From Lewinellaceae bacterium SD302 (GTDB taxonomy: Bacteria > Bacteroidota > Bacteroidia > Chitinophagales > Saprospiraceae), in contig PDLQ01000002.1 of NCBI GenBank assembly GCA_002591745.1, forward strand, positions 62,001 to 126,000: 64,000 nt of DNA. The letters run 5' to 3'. A model generated the notes under the pieces. That model searched no databases. It saw only the letters and a program-made list of their open reading frames with translations, and was not told the origin of the DNA. Of this stretch, positions 44,078 to 53,032 are shown one piece after another. Made by a program: the position numbers and the translations under genes. Position 1 is the stretch's first letter. Each line of letters begins with the position of its first letter.

Positions 44078-44332
44078 ATGGCCAACTTCCTCGCCCACAT
44101 CAACATCATGCCCCACGCCGAACTCCTCGACCCCCAGGGCAAAGTGGTGGTCAAGAATCTGCCTTCTCTCGGCGTTGACGGTGTATCCGCCGTCCGCATC
44201 GGCAAGCACGTTACCATTAGTCTGGAAGCCGCCAGCCAGCAGGAAGCCCACGATAAAGTAGAAATCGCCTGCAAAAAACTCTTGGCCAACGAGATCATGG
44301 AGACCTTTGATTTCGTGGTGGAAGCAGTCTAA
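44078..44332 (+). CDS. purS: Phosphoribosylformylglycinamidine synthase subunit PurS
   Basis: An 84-residue PurS, the small subunit that holds PurQ and PurL together in purine synthesis. LDPQGKVVVKNLPSLGVDGVSAVRIGKHVTISL matches the family core. purQ and purL are not in the window, although they are often elsewhere in these genomes. It follows pssA closely. Confidence 0.9.
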   Translation: MANFLAHINIMPHAELLDPQGKVVVKNLPSLGVDGVSAVRIGKHVTISLEAASQQEAHDKVEIACKKLLANEIMETFDFVVEAV

Positions 44333-44573
44333 GGTTCACACAGAGGGATCGGCAGAACGTAGAAGTTTTTTCGCATTGTCGGGCTTGACTGAGAGGCTCT
44401 GTTTTTTCCTTCGCCGACTTCACAACTCGCTGGTCCGCTAGCTTGTAAACGATTCAAGCTCACCAGACAGGCATGGACATCTAAAGATTCGCAACCCCGC
44501 TCTTCAAGCGGGGCGAAGTCGTTACGGGCAAGCTGTGCGTTTTCCGCTTCTGGAACTGACTGTCCAAGCTCAA
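44333..44573. other. 241-bp gap
   Basis: No gene is visible. A short perfect hairpin (CCCCGC-7nt-GCGGGG, 44495-44513) has no T run. Confidence 0.5.
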
Positions 44574-45431
44574 TTAAAAGTTACATAATCCCGCCAGCAT
44601 TCGCCGGGCCGGCTCAAATCCTTCCTGCGCACTTCGTTGTAATTCTGCGCAGCCGTTGGTGTAATTGTCTAACAAGATAAAAGCCAGGCCACGGTTGTAG
44701 GTGATTTCCGGCCAGGGTTCAAAGTGGAAGTCCATAGCCTGGTTGTAGGCGGCTACGGCCCCCAGGTAATCGTGGTTAAGCATATCCAGATTTCCCTCTA
44801 ACATAAAACCGAGGTCTTCGGAAATCAATCGATCTTCCATAAATTCGTGAAGGGTGCGAATGGACGCAGTGCGATTTCCGGCAATCTTGGCTTTTAGGGT
44901 CATAGCCAGGGCCGATGAATCGGGTAAATCGATAATGCGCCGCAGTTGCTGATCAAAATAGCTCTCGAGGGAGAAGTCAGCAATTTGAACATCGTCAACA
45001 TCGTCGCCTAATACGGGGACCGGTAACTCGGATTCAGGGTATAAGGCCAGATAGCTCAATAAAGCGTTTCTCCCTCTTGCCATTAGGAGTCCGGTGGCTA
45101 TGGGGTCTTGGCGAAGGGCTCTTTGTTTATAACGATCGGCTTCGGCCGTCCGTCCGATGCGGTTAAGTAACTCGGCCTTTCCTACTATGCCCGGTAACCA
45201 GTTCGGTCGGATACCAAGGATGGCATCATAACTCATGATCGCTTCCTCCGTACGTCCGAAACGTAGCAGTCGATTAGCTTCGTTGAGCAGGCCCACTTCG
45301 CGGCTGTTGAAATTTGCTCGTGGAACATCAGTTGGCAAACCAGCCGAAGAAGGACGATTAACCTGGGCGATCAGGCTGCTGGCCAGCAAAAAAGTTAACA
45401 GACTAGCTACTAGCTTAAATCGATTTGGCAT
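44574..45431 (-). CDS. Exported TPR protein
   Basis: A 285-residue protein with a signal peptide ending SLIAQ and TPR-like repeats (EVGLLNEANRLLRFGRTEEAIMSYDAILGIRPNWL, and later LGAVAAYNQAMDFHFEPW and YNRGLAFILLDNYTNGCAEL). It is probably a periplasmic or outer-membrane-associated scaffold. No partner is evident. Confidence 0.8.
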   Translation of the reverse strand: MPNRFKLVASLLTFLLASSLIAQVNRPSSAGLPTDVPRANFNSREVGLLNEANRLLRFGRTEEAIMSYDAILGIRPNWLPGIVGKAELLNRIGRTAEADRYKQRALRQDPIATGLLMARGRNALLSYLALYPESELPVPVLGDDVDDVQIADFSLESYFDQQLRRIIDLPDSSALAMTLKAKIAGNRTASIRTLHEFMEDRLISEDLGFMLEGNLDMLNHDYLGAVAAYNQAMDFHFEPWPEITYNRGLAFILLDNYTNGCAELQRSAQEGFEPARRMLAGLCNF

Positions 45432-45592
45432 GGTTTAGAGCATTGGTTGAACAGGGAAACCACAATCGGGTCTAAGTGTTGCGTATTCGTCTATATCGAC
45501 TACAATCACTCCCTACATTCCGAGCCGTGTGTTCAAGCACCTAACTGCCTTGATCCGTATCCCTGAAAATTAAGGCTAACCTGCCAGCAGCA

Positions 45593-47059
45593 TTACAGTT
45601 CCTTTCGCAGCCGCGCCACCGGCAGCCCCAGTTGTTCCCGGTATTTAGCTACGGTGCGCCGGGCAATAGCGTAGCCTTTCTCCTTCAGAGCGGCTTGTAG
45701 CTTGGAGTCGTTGAGCGGTTTACGTTTGTCCTCAGCGGCAATGATTTCACGCAAGACATTCTTGATCTGGATGGTAGAAACCTCTTCTCCTTCGTCGTTG
45801 GTCATGCCTTCGCTAAAGAATTTTTTCAGCAGGTAGGTGCCGTATTCCGTCTGAACGTACTTGCTGTTTACAACTCGGCTGATGGTGGAAATATCCAGTC
45901 CCAGTGGCTCGGCAATGTCTTTGAGAATCATGGGGCGCAGTCGCTTGTCATCTCCGGTCAAAAAATAATCTTGCTGAATACGCATGATCTGCCGCATAAC
46001 TCCTTCCAACGTACGCTGACGTTGCTGAATGGCTTCGATGAACCACTTGGCGCTGTCGAGTTTGTCCTTGATGAAAACGATGGCGTCCTTATCCTTGCCG
46101 GCTTTGGCTGCGGCGGTATATTCTTCGAGAAGACTCTCGTACCGTCGGCTGACCCGCAGAGGAGGACGCCGGCGCTGCGTCATCTCCAGTTCCAGAACTC
46201 CGTCATTATTACGGATGAGGAAGTCAGGAATGATCGTCTGAGAAGGATTACCGCCCCGGGGTGCGAAACCACTGGCCGGTTTGGGATTAAGGCGCAGGAC
46301 TTCTTTCAGAGCATCGCGGATTTCATCTTCGTCCGCTTCCAGCTTTTCGATCAACTTAGCGTAATGCTTTTTGCTGAAGGCCTCAAAATCTTCGTCGATG
46401 ATACGGCGGGCAAGGTAGAAATCGGCTAACTGAGCATCGTTCTGATAATCTTCCTCTTCAATTTTGCGGTTAAGCTGAATCAACAGGCACTCCCGCAAGT
46501 CGCGGGCGCCTACGCCGGGCGGATCAAGCTGTTGGATGTGTACCAGTATCCGCTGCAATTCTTTGCGTGGTACGTCCAGATCATTGTACAGCAACAGATC
46601 GTCTGAGATGGCACTGAGCTTACGGTTCAGGTAACCGTCATCATCCAGGCTGCCCACCAGTTGCTCGGCGATAATACGCTCCCGCTCAGTTTTTAGATCC
46701 AGATTGGCCAGCTGGCGTTCCACGAATTCGAAAAAAGATTGCTGTTGAACGGCTTCGGGGCGGTAGACTTCTTCCTCTCCACTCAGTCGGTTTTGGTAGC
46801 TACCGGGGTCGTCTTCGATATAACTTTGCACGTATTCATCGAATTCGTAGGTGTCACTGCCGTCATTTTCAGCTTCCCTAAAGTCATCGGAGTCCCTTTG
46901 CTCCGGGGCGGAGGATTCTTCCAGGGCCGGATTGGATTCCAGTTCTTGTTCAATACGCTCCTCCAGCGCCGTCAATGGCAGCTGCACCAGTTGCATCAAC
47001 TGTATCTGGCGGGGCGACAGCTTTTGTTGCTGACTAAGTTTAGTGTATTGACCGAGCAT
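45593..47059 (-). CDS. rpoN: RNA polymerase sigma-54 factor
   Basis: A 488-residue sigma-54. The N-terminal activator-interacting region LGQYTKLSQQQKLSPRQIQLMQLVQLP is followed by an acidic linker, the core-binding domain, the HTH region, and the RpoN box ARRTVAKYRE (about residues 466-475). Length is typical. The ATG at 47059 is preferred to a TTG one codon earlier. No enhancer-binding regulator is found in the window. Confidence 0.95.
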   Translation of the reverse strand: MLGQYTKLSQQQKLSPRQIQLMQLVQLPLTALEERIEQELESNPALEESSAPEQRDSDDFREAENDGSDTYEFDEYVQSYIEDDPGSYQNRLSGEEEVYRPEAVQQQSFFEFVERQLANLDLKTERERIIAEQLVGSLDDDGYLNRKLSAISDDLLLYNDLDVPRKELQRILVHIQQLDPPGVGARDLRECLLIQLNRKIEEEDYQNDAQLADFYLARRIIDEDFEAFSKKHYAKLIEKLEADEDEIRDALKEVLRLNPKPASGFAPRGGNPSQTIIPDFLIRNNDGVLELEMTQRRRPPLRVSRRYESLLEEYTAAAKAGKDKDAIVFIKDKLDSAKWFIEAIQQRQRTLEGVMRQIMRIQQDYFLTGDDKRLRPMILKDIAEPLGLDISTISRVVNSKYVQTEYGTYLLKKFFSEGMTNDEGEEVSTIQIKNVLREIIAAEDKRKPLNDSKLQAALKEKGYAIARRTVAKYREQLGLPVARLRKEL

Positions 47060-47144
47060 CAAGCAAAACTACATTTCCTCAGTAACATTTGTTCTAAATC
47101 CGGGCATGTCCGTTAGCATTTAACCTTTGGCTTGGTTAGAACTC

Positions 47145-47161
47145 TGCTACTTTGCTAGCCA
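47145..47161 (+). promoter_or_regulatory. TGCTACTTTGCTAGCC word upstream of the AlkD-like gene
   Basis: This is one of the exact 16-bp variants of the window-wide word. TTTGG near 47125 lies about 19-20 bp before TACTTTG, which could fit a -33/-7 promoter pair, although TACTTTG lacks one base of the TAnnTTTG consensus. Confidence 0.35.
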
Positions 47162-47321
47162 CAAAAGAGAGACTAATCCAAAAGACGCTAGACATTAAGT
47201 GAGAATTTATGGTAAGTTCTAACGTCTATTGCCCCGCACTTAGAACATAGATTTCCGTGTAAGGTTGGTACACATCAGGGCAGTGCCTATACACTATCCT
47301 CTATATTCTGAAAATCAAATC

Positions 47322-48146
47322 ATGCCCATTATCCCCCCGGCCATGCTCGCCCGCAAAGGAGCCCGTAAACCCGCTGATGTTCCCCGTGAAGTTCTCGCCC
47401 TGTTGGAGAAGGGGGAAATAGAAACCGTTAACCTCTCCGAGTGGCTGGCCCTGGACCAACGGAAATTGATTGGCAATACTTTTCCGGCAATGGGTCTGGA
47501 AGAACTGATTCCCGGTTTAGAAACGGTGATTGATGAATTGAAGAAAGCGACGGCCATAAAGGTCATCGAAGCGGTCGGCGAGCAGTTGTCGGAATACGCC
47601 CTGAGTGAGTGTAAGACAGACGAACTGTTTGAGAAGTTGTCTACGCATCCGGCCGATACGGTACGCTGCTACGCCCCCTATCTTCACGCCAGAGATTCAC
47701 AACTGGTCGTTAATGAGCAATTGGAGAAGTGCCTGATATCCGTATCCGATGCCCACTTCGGTGTACGGGAGGTAGCCTGGATGGCACTTAGGCCGTCCAT
47801 CGCCGAAAATCTGAGCCTGGCGATCCCTTTCCTGGAGGAGTGGACCCGGAGCATGGATGAAAATGTACGTCGGTTTACCACTGAAGCCACCCGCCCCCGT
47901 GGCGTGTGGTGTACCCACATCGGGGAATTGAAGGAGCATCCGGAACTGGCCCTGCCTTTACTGGAAATGTTGAAGGCGGACCCGGCGCGTTACGTACAAA
48001 ACAGCGTGGCCAATTGGCTGAACGACGCCAGCAAAACCCGCCCGGATTTCGTGAGCGATCTCACGCAAAGCTGGCTGATGGAGAGCGAGGGGAACAAGGC
48101 TACGGCATATATCGTGAAGCGAGCGAGGCGGAGCTTAGGAAAGTAG
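47322..48146 (+). CDS. AlkD-like DNA alkylation repair protein
   Basis: A 274-residue HEAT-like repeat protein. NVRRFTTEATRPRGVWCTHI and YVQNSVANWLNDASKTRPDFVSDL match the DNA alkylation repair (AlkD-type) family, which removes alkylated bases from DNA using a HEAT superhelix. It begins at an ATG at 47322 rather than the GTG-type start upstream. It is divergent from rpoN. Confidence 0.8.
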   Translation: MPIIPPAMLARKGARKPADVPREVLALLEKGEIETVNLSEWLALDQRKLIGNTFPAMGLEELIPGLETVIDELKKATAIKVIEAVGEQLSEYALSECKTDELFEKLSTHPADTVRCYAPYLHARDSQLVVNEQLEKCLISVSDAHFGVREVAWMALRPSIAENLSLAIPFLEEWTRSMDENVRRFTTEATRPRGVWCTHIGELKEHPELALPLLEMLKADPARYVQNSVANWLNDASKTRPDFVSDLTQSWLMESEGNKATAYIVKRARRSLGK

Positions 48147-48192
48147 AGTGTGGGAGCCCACTGTTTAACCGTGAGTCTATATCTCCGCAGCG

Positions 48193-48684
48193 CTAGCCGT
48201 GTTTCCGGAGAAATTCTGCTTTCTGCCGTAGGTACTCTGGATGTTGCTTCGCTCGGTCCCAGGCAGCTTTAAAGATTTTGGCAGAAGCGGCCTTAATGGG
48301 GTCTTCTAGCTGACGAGGTAATTGTGGACGACCGTGAGACCCGCTTTGCCCCTTTTTATCGTCTGGAACCGGACCAGCGTACTTCCTGCCTCCTTTGTAA
48401 TTGGCGTAGCGCCGTGAGCGGGTATAGCCCATTTGAATAAACTTACGAGCCATATCCGCTCCCACGAAATCCTCGTCTTTCAGATAATCCAGGAACATAG
48501 CATAGAGCTTGTCAGCGGAAATACGGGCAACTTCGGGATCTTTGAAGCGCCAGTGTGGGAGCAATTCGGATTTGTAAGGTTCTACTAATAAAACCCCTTG
48601 TTCTCCGCGCCCGATGGCGTAGAGTTCAGGATTTTTACGGAGATTCAGGACTTTGTAATCCAGTTTGTAGTCGAAGGCACGCAC
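48193..48684 (-). CDS. DUF4385 protein
   Basis: A 163-residue protein starting at a GTG. FDYKLDYKVLNLRKNPELYAIGRGEQGVLLVEPYKSELLPHWRFK is the DUF4385 signature, and GYTRSRRYANYKGGRKY is conserved too. It has no signal peptide and many basic residues. Function is unknown; nucleic-acid binding is possible, but nothing shows it. Confidence 0.85.
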   Translation of the reverse strand: MRAFDYKLDYKVLNLRKNPELYAIGRGEQGVLLVEPYKSELLPHWRFKDPEVARISADKLYAMFLDYLKDEDFVGADMARKFIQMGYTRSRRYANYKGGRKYAGPVPDDKKGQSGSHGRPQLPRQLEDPIKAASAKIFKAAWDRAKQHPEYLRQKAEFLRKHG

Positions 48685-48817
48685 GGCTTTTTACGGTTGT
48701 AACAGCAGCTTAGTACCATAATCCTAATGATGGGGTAAACTTTTAGCTATGGGAAACTATAGTTGCAAAGTGTTAAAACATTTTGTATTTTTACCAGGAT
48801 TTACAAACAGCAAGATT

Positions 48818-49042
48818 ATGAACGTCCAATTGCTTTCCTGTGATGCCCCGCGCCCGGACCGTCGCGCTATTTCTAGGACACTCGTCGAGATCGCCGCCGG
48901 TGTAGACCCTGGTTTGGCGGATGAACTGACCGGTATCCTGATCGAAGGTTCCCCGGTTGATATTGAGTTGAATCACGGTTACCACAGCTCGGGTTTGAAG
49001 AGTCTGCGTAAATTGCAAATCGACTACGCCATCAACGATTAG
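48818..49042 (+). CDS. Small protein resembling the L7/L12 C-terminal fold
   Basis: A 74-residue protein starting at 48818, or 97 residues if the ATG at 48749 is used. The order TLVEIAAGVDPGLADELTGILIEGSPVDIEL ... SSGLKSLRKLQIDYAI resembles the C-terminal domain of ribosomal protein L7/L12 in the spacing of helices and strands; that is only my reading of the pattern. The stop codon overlaps the possible start of the glycosyltransferase as GATTAG. Confidence 0.55.
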   Translation: MNVQLLSCDAPRPDRRAISRTLVEIAAGVDPGLADELTGILIEGSPVDIELNHGYHSSGLKSLRKLQIDYAIND

Positions 49043-49088
49043 CTTATTTACTCTCTTCTTATTAGCCACACTGTATCAGTGTTGGTTT

Positions 49089-50246
49089 TTGATCTTTGTT
49101 TTTCCCCGGGCCTTCGGTTCGCCGGAAGAGGTTGATGATTTTGGCTATCATCACTGCTCGGCCTGGCCAGAAGAAGGAAGGGGCAGCAGTGCCCAAGAAT
49201 TAATCGAACCCGACTCGTCCGCAGACATCGCTCCTCCGGTTTCCGTAATCATCTGCTGTCGCAACGAAGCCGAACGACTGGCGAAGTACCTTTCGCTCAT
49301 TCTGGAGCAGGACTATCCAAATTTTGAAGTGGTGGTCGTCGATGATTTTTCTTCCGATAGCACTGCCAAGGTAGTAGCCGACCTTCAATGCAGTTACGAT
49401 AAATTACGTTTGGTCCGGCCCGAAAAACCGACCCGGCCGGGAAAGAAAGATGCCCTCACTTTTGGTATTGTACAGGCTCGTCATTCCATTTTATTGCTGA
49501 CCGATGCAGACTGTGCCCCCGTCTCACATCATTGGATCCGCGAAATGGCTGGTCCTTTTCAGCTAGACACTATCGAACTGGTAATTGGCTATTCTCCGTA
49601 TCGACGCCGATCGGACTGGCTTAATCTCTTTCAGCGTTTTGAAACCACCTATACAGCTTTTCAGTACCTGGGTCTGGCCCGGATCGGCCTGCCTTACATG
49701 GCCGTAGGGCGTAACGTAGCTTATCGCAAAACATTTTTTCAGCGAGCCGGTGGACTCGAAAGTCACGCCCACCTAGCTGGTGGCGATGATGATCTGTTGG
49801 TCAGCCACCACGCTCGCTCCGAAGCTACGGCTATTGTCACTCACTCGGCGGCACGTACCATTTCCGACCCCGCCACCGACTGGCTGGATTACTGGCAGCG
49901 TAAAATGCGGCACGTAGGAGTGGGGGTGGCTTATCCCTTTTTGCCGAAGTTTTTGATTGGTGGATTGGCATTGAGTCACCTGCTCTGGTACGGACTGATG
50001 TTTTACGGAGTACTAGCCGGAGAAATAACCCCCTGGTGGCTGGGGTTGATTGTCCTACGGCTGTTGCTGGTCTGCTGGAATTACGGTTTTCGGAACGGGA
50101 AAGAGAATGCAGGTGAGCAAACTACATTCTTTGTAAAGGTGAGCGGAGTAACGGGAATTTTTTTAGGCGACTTCATATTGTGCTTTTACTACCTGTTTAC
50201 AGCTCCGGCTTTATTGGTGGGAGGCAGTAAAGGCGGGTGGAGTTAA
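49089..50246 (+). CDS. Membrane-bound family 2 glycosyltransferase
   Basis: A GT2 enzyme. PPVSVIICCRNEAERL starts the catalytic domain, DDFSSDST and TDADC are nucleotide- and metal-binding motifs, GGDDDLLVSHHA is the acid region, and WQRKMRH is the QxxRW-like site. Three C-terminal helices follow. The first usual start is the TTG at 49089, but the open frame continues upstream through ISLFTLFLLATLYQCWFL, clearly a membrane helix, to an ATT at 49038 that overlaps the preceding stop. The true start may therefore be this ATT. The enzyme should build a cell-surface or lipid-linked glycan. Confidence 0.85.
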   Translation: MIFVFPRAFGSPEEVDDFGYHHCSAWPEEGRGSSAQELIEPDSSADIAPPVSVIICCRNEAERLAKYLSLILEQDYPNFEVVVVDDFSSDSTAKVVADLQCSYDKLRLVRPEKPTRPGKKDALTFGIVQARHSILLLTDADCAPVSHHWIREMAGPFQLDTIELVIGYSPYRRRSDWLNLFQRFETTYTAFQYLGLARIGLPYMAVGRNVAYRKTFFQRAGGLESHAHLAGGDDDLLVSHHARSEATAIVTHSAARTISDPATDWLDYWQRKMRHVGVGVAYPFLPKFLIGGLALSHLLWYGLMFYGVLAGEITPWWLGLIVLRLLLVCWNYGFRNGKENAGEQTTFFVKVSGVTGIFLGDFILCFYYLFTAPALLVGGSKGGWS

Positions 50247-50317
50247 GCTTGTCGCTAATAAAGTTTCAGAGGCGTTTCTCCAGAAACTTTGTAACTTGCC
50301 AGCAACAGAAATACTTA

Positions 50318-51106
50318 ATGGCTACCGTAATATCATTACTGAATCATAAGGGCGGCGTGGGCAAAACCACGAGTGCGATTAACATTGGCGCGGGACTAGC
50401 CGAATTGGGGCAGCGAGTGCTGTTGGTCGATCTGGACCCGCAAGCAAACCTGACCCTTTCCCTGGGCATCGGACGCCAACCCGTCAACATCTACGAGAGT
50501 ATGATGGGGGAAAGCGATCTGGTCCCGGTGGTTTATAAGGAGAAGGTGCACCTGATCACCAGTTCACTTGATCTTTCCAGTGCTGAAATGGAACTGGTGA
50601 ACGAAGCCGGTCGGGAATTCATCCTGCGCGAGTTATTCGCCGGAGTTGATGATCAGTACGACTTTATCATCATCGATTGCCCCCCTTCTTTGGGCTTGTT
50701 GACCCTCAATGCGCTCACGAGTTCTCAGCAGGTGATTATCCCTTTACAAACCGAATTCCTGGCGATGCAGGGCTTGGCCAAGATCAAACAGGTAATCCAG
50801 AAAGTACGTCTGCGGCTCAACAAGGAGCTCCACATCAGTGGCGTGTTGGCTACCATGTACGACGCCCGTAAAGTGCTGAATCGTGACGTGGTGGAAACCA
50901 TCAAAAAATATTTTGGTCCCCTCTTATTCGAGACTTACATCCGCGATAACGTGGCCCTGGCTGAAGCCCCTGCTCAGCAACAGGACATTTTCGACTACGC
51001 CCGGAGCAGCAACGGCGCCGAAGATTACCTGGATGTTTGTAAAGAAATAATTGAGCGCACGAACAACCCCATCCACTCCCGGCCCGTTGCTAAAAAAACG
51101 GTTTAA
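50318..51106 (+). CDS. ParA-family ATPase
   Basis: A 262-residue Soj/ParA-type ATPase. The deviant Walker A KGGVGKTT is at 11-18, VLLVDLDPQANLT is Walker A', and IIIDCPPSLG is Walker B. The ATG at 50318 gives MATVISLLNHKGGVGKTTS. It should form DNA-bound dimers that move or position DNA or protein cargo. No parB lies next to it; instead an RHH-like gene follows after 7 bp. Confidence 0.93.
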   Translation: MATVISLLNHKGGVGKTTSAINIGAGLAELGQRVLLVDLDPQANLTLSLGIGRQPVNIYESMMGESDLVPVVYKEKVHLITSSLDLSSAEMELVNEAGREFILRELFAGVDDQYDFIIIDCPPSLGLLTLNALTSSQQVIIPLQTEFLAMQGLAKIKQVIQKVRLRLNKELHISGVLATMYDARKVLNRDVVETIKKYFGPLLFETYIRDNVALAEAPAQQQDIFDYARSSNGAEDYLDVCKEIIERTNNPIHSRPVAKKTV

Positions 51107-51113
51107 TTGACTT

Positions 51114-51602
51114 ATGGCTAAAAAGAGGTTCACTGACGGTCTTTCCAATCTTTTCGATAATCCCTTCGACGAGCCGGAAACCCCTACGCCGAATCTGAAA
51201 GCGCCTAATGTAGTTAGCCCGGCTGCGGACGAAGAAAGTATCGAAGTAGACATTCCCCTAAAAAGCGGGAAAGCCAAGAAAAAACTGAGCAGTAAAGGGT
51301 TCACCAATAACCTGGATTCCTTCCTCAGCGACAGTTTCGAACGTGAAGCCACCCGCCAACCCGCCACGGCCGGTCCTACCCGCCGTCGCCGCCGCGGTGG
51401 ATTAGACTTGCTCATTCGTAGCACCGTTCAACACGACGACGAAGACCGCAACCCCCGAGATGCCAAAGCGGCCAATACCAAGCGTGTCACCCTGATCTTC
51501 CGCAAAGACCATTTGGCGGACCTGAAGGTCTTGGCCAAGGAGCGAAAAATGTACCTGAAAGACCTGGTGCAGGAAATGGTTTCTGGTTATCTGGAAGAGT
51601 AG
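51114..51602 (+). CDS. RHH-like protein next to ParA
   Basis: A 162-residue protein. The first 110 residues are low-complexity and acidic/basic with an arginine cluster (TRRRRRGG). The C-terminus TKRVTLIFRKDHLADLKVLAKERKMYLKDLVQEMVSGYLEE fits a ribbon-helix-helix: one strand then two helices. It may be the DNA-binding or adaptor partner of the adjacent ParA. It ends 2 bp before the phosphotransferase start. Confidence 0.75.
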   Translation: MAKKRFTDGLSNLFDNPFDEPETPTPNLKAPNVVSPAADEESIEVDIPLKSGKAKKKLSSKGFTNNLDSFLSDSFEREATRQPATAGPTRRRRRGGLDLLIRSTVQHDDEDRNPRDAKAANTKRVTLIFRKDHLADLKVLAKERKMYLKDLVQEMVSGYLEE

Positions 51603-51604
51603 CG

Positions 51605-52645
51605 ATGACTGACACCGACTCCATTCGCCAGGGGGAAGAATTGCCCTGGGAGAAATTAGAGAAATACCTCCGCAATGAATTGCCGGAATTATGCCGGGGT
51701 GACTTCAAAGTAGCACAGTTTCACGGGGGGCACGCCAACCTGACTTACCTCCTCGTTTTCGGTGACCAGGAACTGGTCTTGCGTCGGCCACCCTTTGGAA
51801 AAATAGCACCGGGTGCCCACGATATGCACCGCGAATACCGGGTCCTGAGTAAACTGAACGCCGCTTATTCGCCCGCACCCAAGGCCTACCATTTTTGCGA
51901 TGATCACTCAATTATCGGTAGCGACTTTATCGTTATGGAAAGACGGGAAGGGGTGGTCATTCGCAAAAAGCTGCCGTCCAGTTTTGGTGATGATATAGCT
52001 ACCAAGGAACGACTTACCGACGCCTTGATGCGTAGCTGCGCAGATCTCCATTTGGTTGACGTGGCCGCCGCCGGACTAAGCGAACTCGGCAAACCGGAAG
52101 GCTTCACTCAACGTCAATTGTCCGGTTGGACTAAGCGCTGGAGCCTCGCCAAAACCAGTGAAAACCCGGATATGGAATGGCTGGTCGAGAATTTACCTAA
52201 AGATATTCCCGCTCCCCAACGCGTCAGCATCGTACACGGCGATCTTAAATTTGATAATTGCCAGTTTCAACCGGGTGAACCCGACCAAGTGATCTCCGTT
52301 TTCGACTGGGACATGGCCACGCTTGGTGATCCGCTCATCGATATTGCCGGTTTACTTACCTACTGGCCGGATCCTTATCTGGTGAAAATGATGCCGAGCG
52401 TATTTCTACAGGGCGAGTGGCCAGATAAAGAATACCTGCGGCAACGCTACGCCGAATACAGTAGCCTCGATCTGGGGCGGATGGATTGGTACGAAGCTTT
52501 CGCCTACTTCAAAACCGCCGTTATCCTTCAGCAGCTCTTCGCCCGATACCAGGCCGGAGAAACCAAGGATGAACGGATGGCTCAGTTTGGCCCGGCGGTG
52601 GGGGTATTTGCAGCTCTGGGTAAACGGAAGTTGGGTCGTTGCTAG
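51605..52645 (+). CDS. APH-type phosphotransferase family protein
   Basis: A 346-residue kinase-like protein. FHGGHANLTYLL and ELVLRRPPFG are the nucleotide-binding part; IVHGDLKFDNCQF is the catalytic loop with Asp and Asn, and ISVFDWDMATLGDPLIDIA is the metal-binding DxD region. The pattern is closest to the domain paired with acyl-CoA dehydrogenases in ACAD10-like proteins, where it phosphorylates hydroxyacyl-CoA. The codons at 51706-51715 contain CAAAGTAGCA. Confidence 0.88.
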   Translation: MTDTDSIRQGEELPWEKLEKYLRNELPELCRGDFKVAQFHGGHANLTYLLVFGDQELVLRRPPFGKIAPGAHDMHREYRVLSKLNAAYSPAPKAYHFCDDHSIIGSDFIVMERREGVVIRKKLPSSFGDDIATKERLTDALMRSCADLHLVDVAAAGLSELGKPEGFTQRQLSGWTKRWSLAKTSENPDMEWLVENLPKDIPAPQRVSIVHGDLKFDNCQFQPGEPDQVISVFDWDMATLGDPLIDIAGLLTYWPDPYLVKMMPSVFLQGEWPDKEYLRQRYAEYSSLDLGRMDWYEAFAYFKTAVILQQLFARYQAGETKDERMAQFGPAVGVFAALGKRKLGRC

Positions 52646-52779
52646 TGCAACTAAGCTAAATGCAGATTCGCGCGGAAGACGCAGAGAGGGCGGAGGTTTG
52701 TTTTCGCTATCGTCAGTCCCACCGAGGGACCGGGTTTCCTTGGCAGCACTGAAGTACCATCATTTTAGTAACGAAATAA

Positions 52780-52934
52780 GAGCTTGTTTGGATTTCTATT
52801 TCCTGAAAAACAAGCACTTATGAACCTGGCGTCACCAAAAATAGATCGCTTGACCCGCCAAGCTCACAATTTTATGGTATAGTCAGAACCATAAATCATT
52901 ATTTTTCAGTTCATAGCAATTCCCAAACAAGCTC
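52780..52934 (-). mobile_element. 155-bp MITE-like element, copy B
   Basis: The element is flanked by TAA on both sides (52777-52779 and 52935-52937), a perfect 3-bp duplication. It is the reverse complement of copy A at 23750-23904 with about three differences. Confidence 0.88.
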
Positions 52935-52953
52935 TAAGAAATACTAGGGTGTT

Positions 52954-53032
52954 CCAGGGTCGAGGACCTCCGGTCCGAGTATCGCATTGGATACTCTAAT
53001 GAGTACCTCGGACCGGAGGTCCTCGACCCTGG
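52954..53032. terminator. Perfect 26-bp hairpin between convergent genes
   Basis: The left arm (52954-52979) starts CCAGGGTCGAGGACC; the right arm (53007-53032) is its exact reverse complement. It separates convergent genes and may end both transcripts. Confidence 0.75.
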
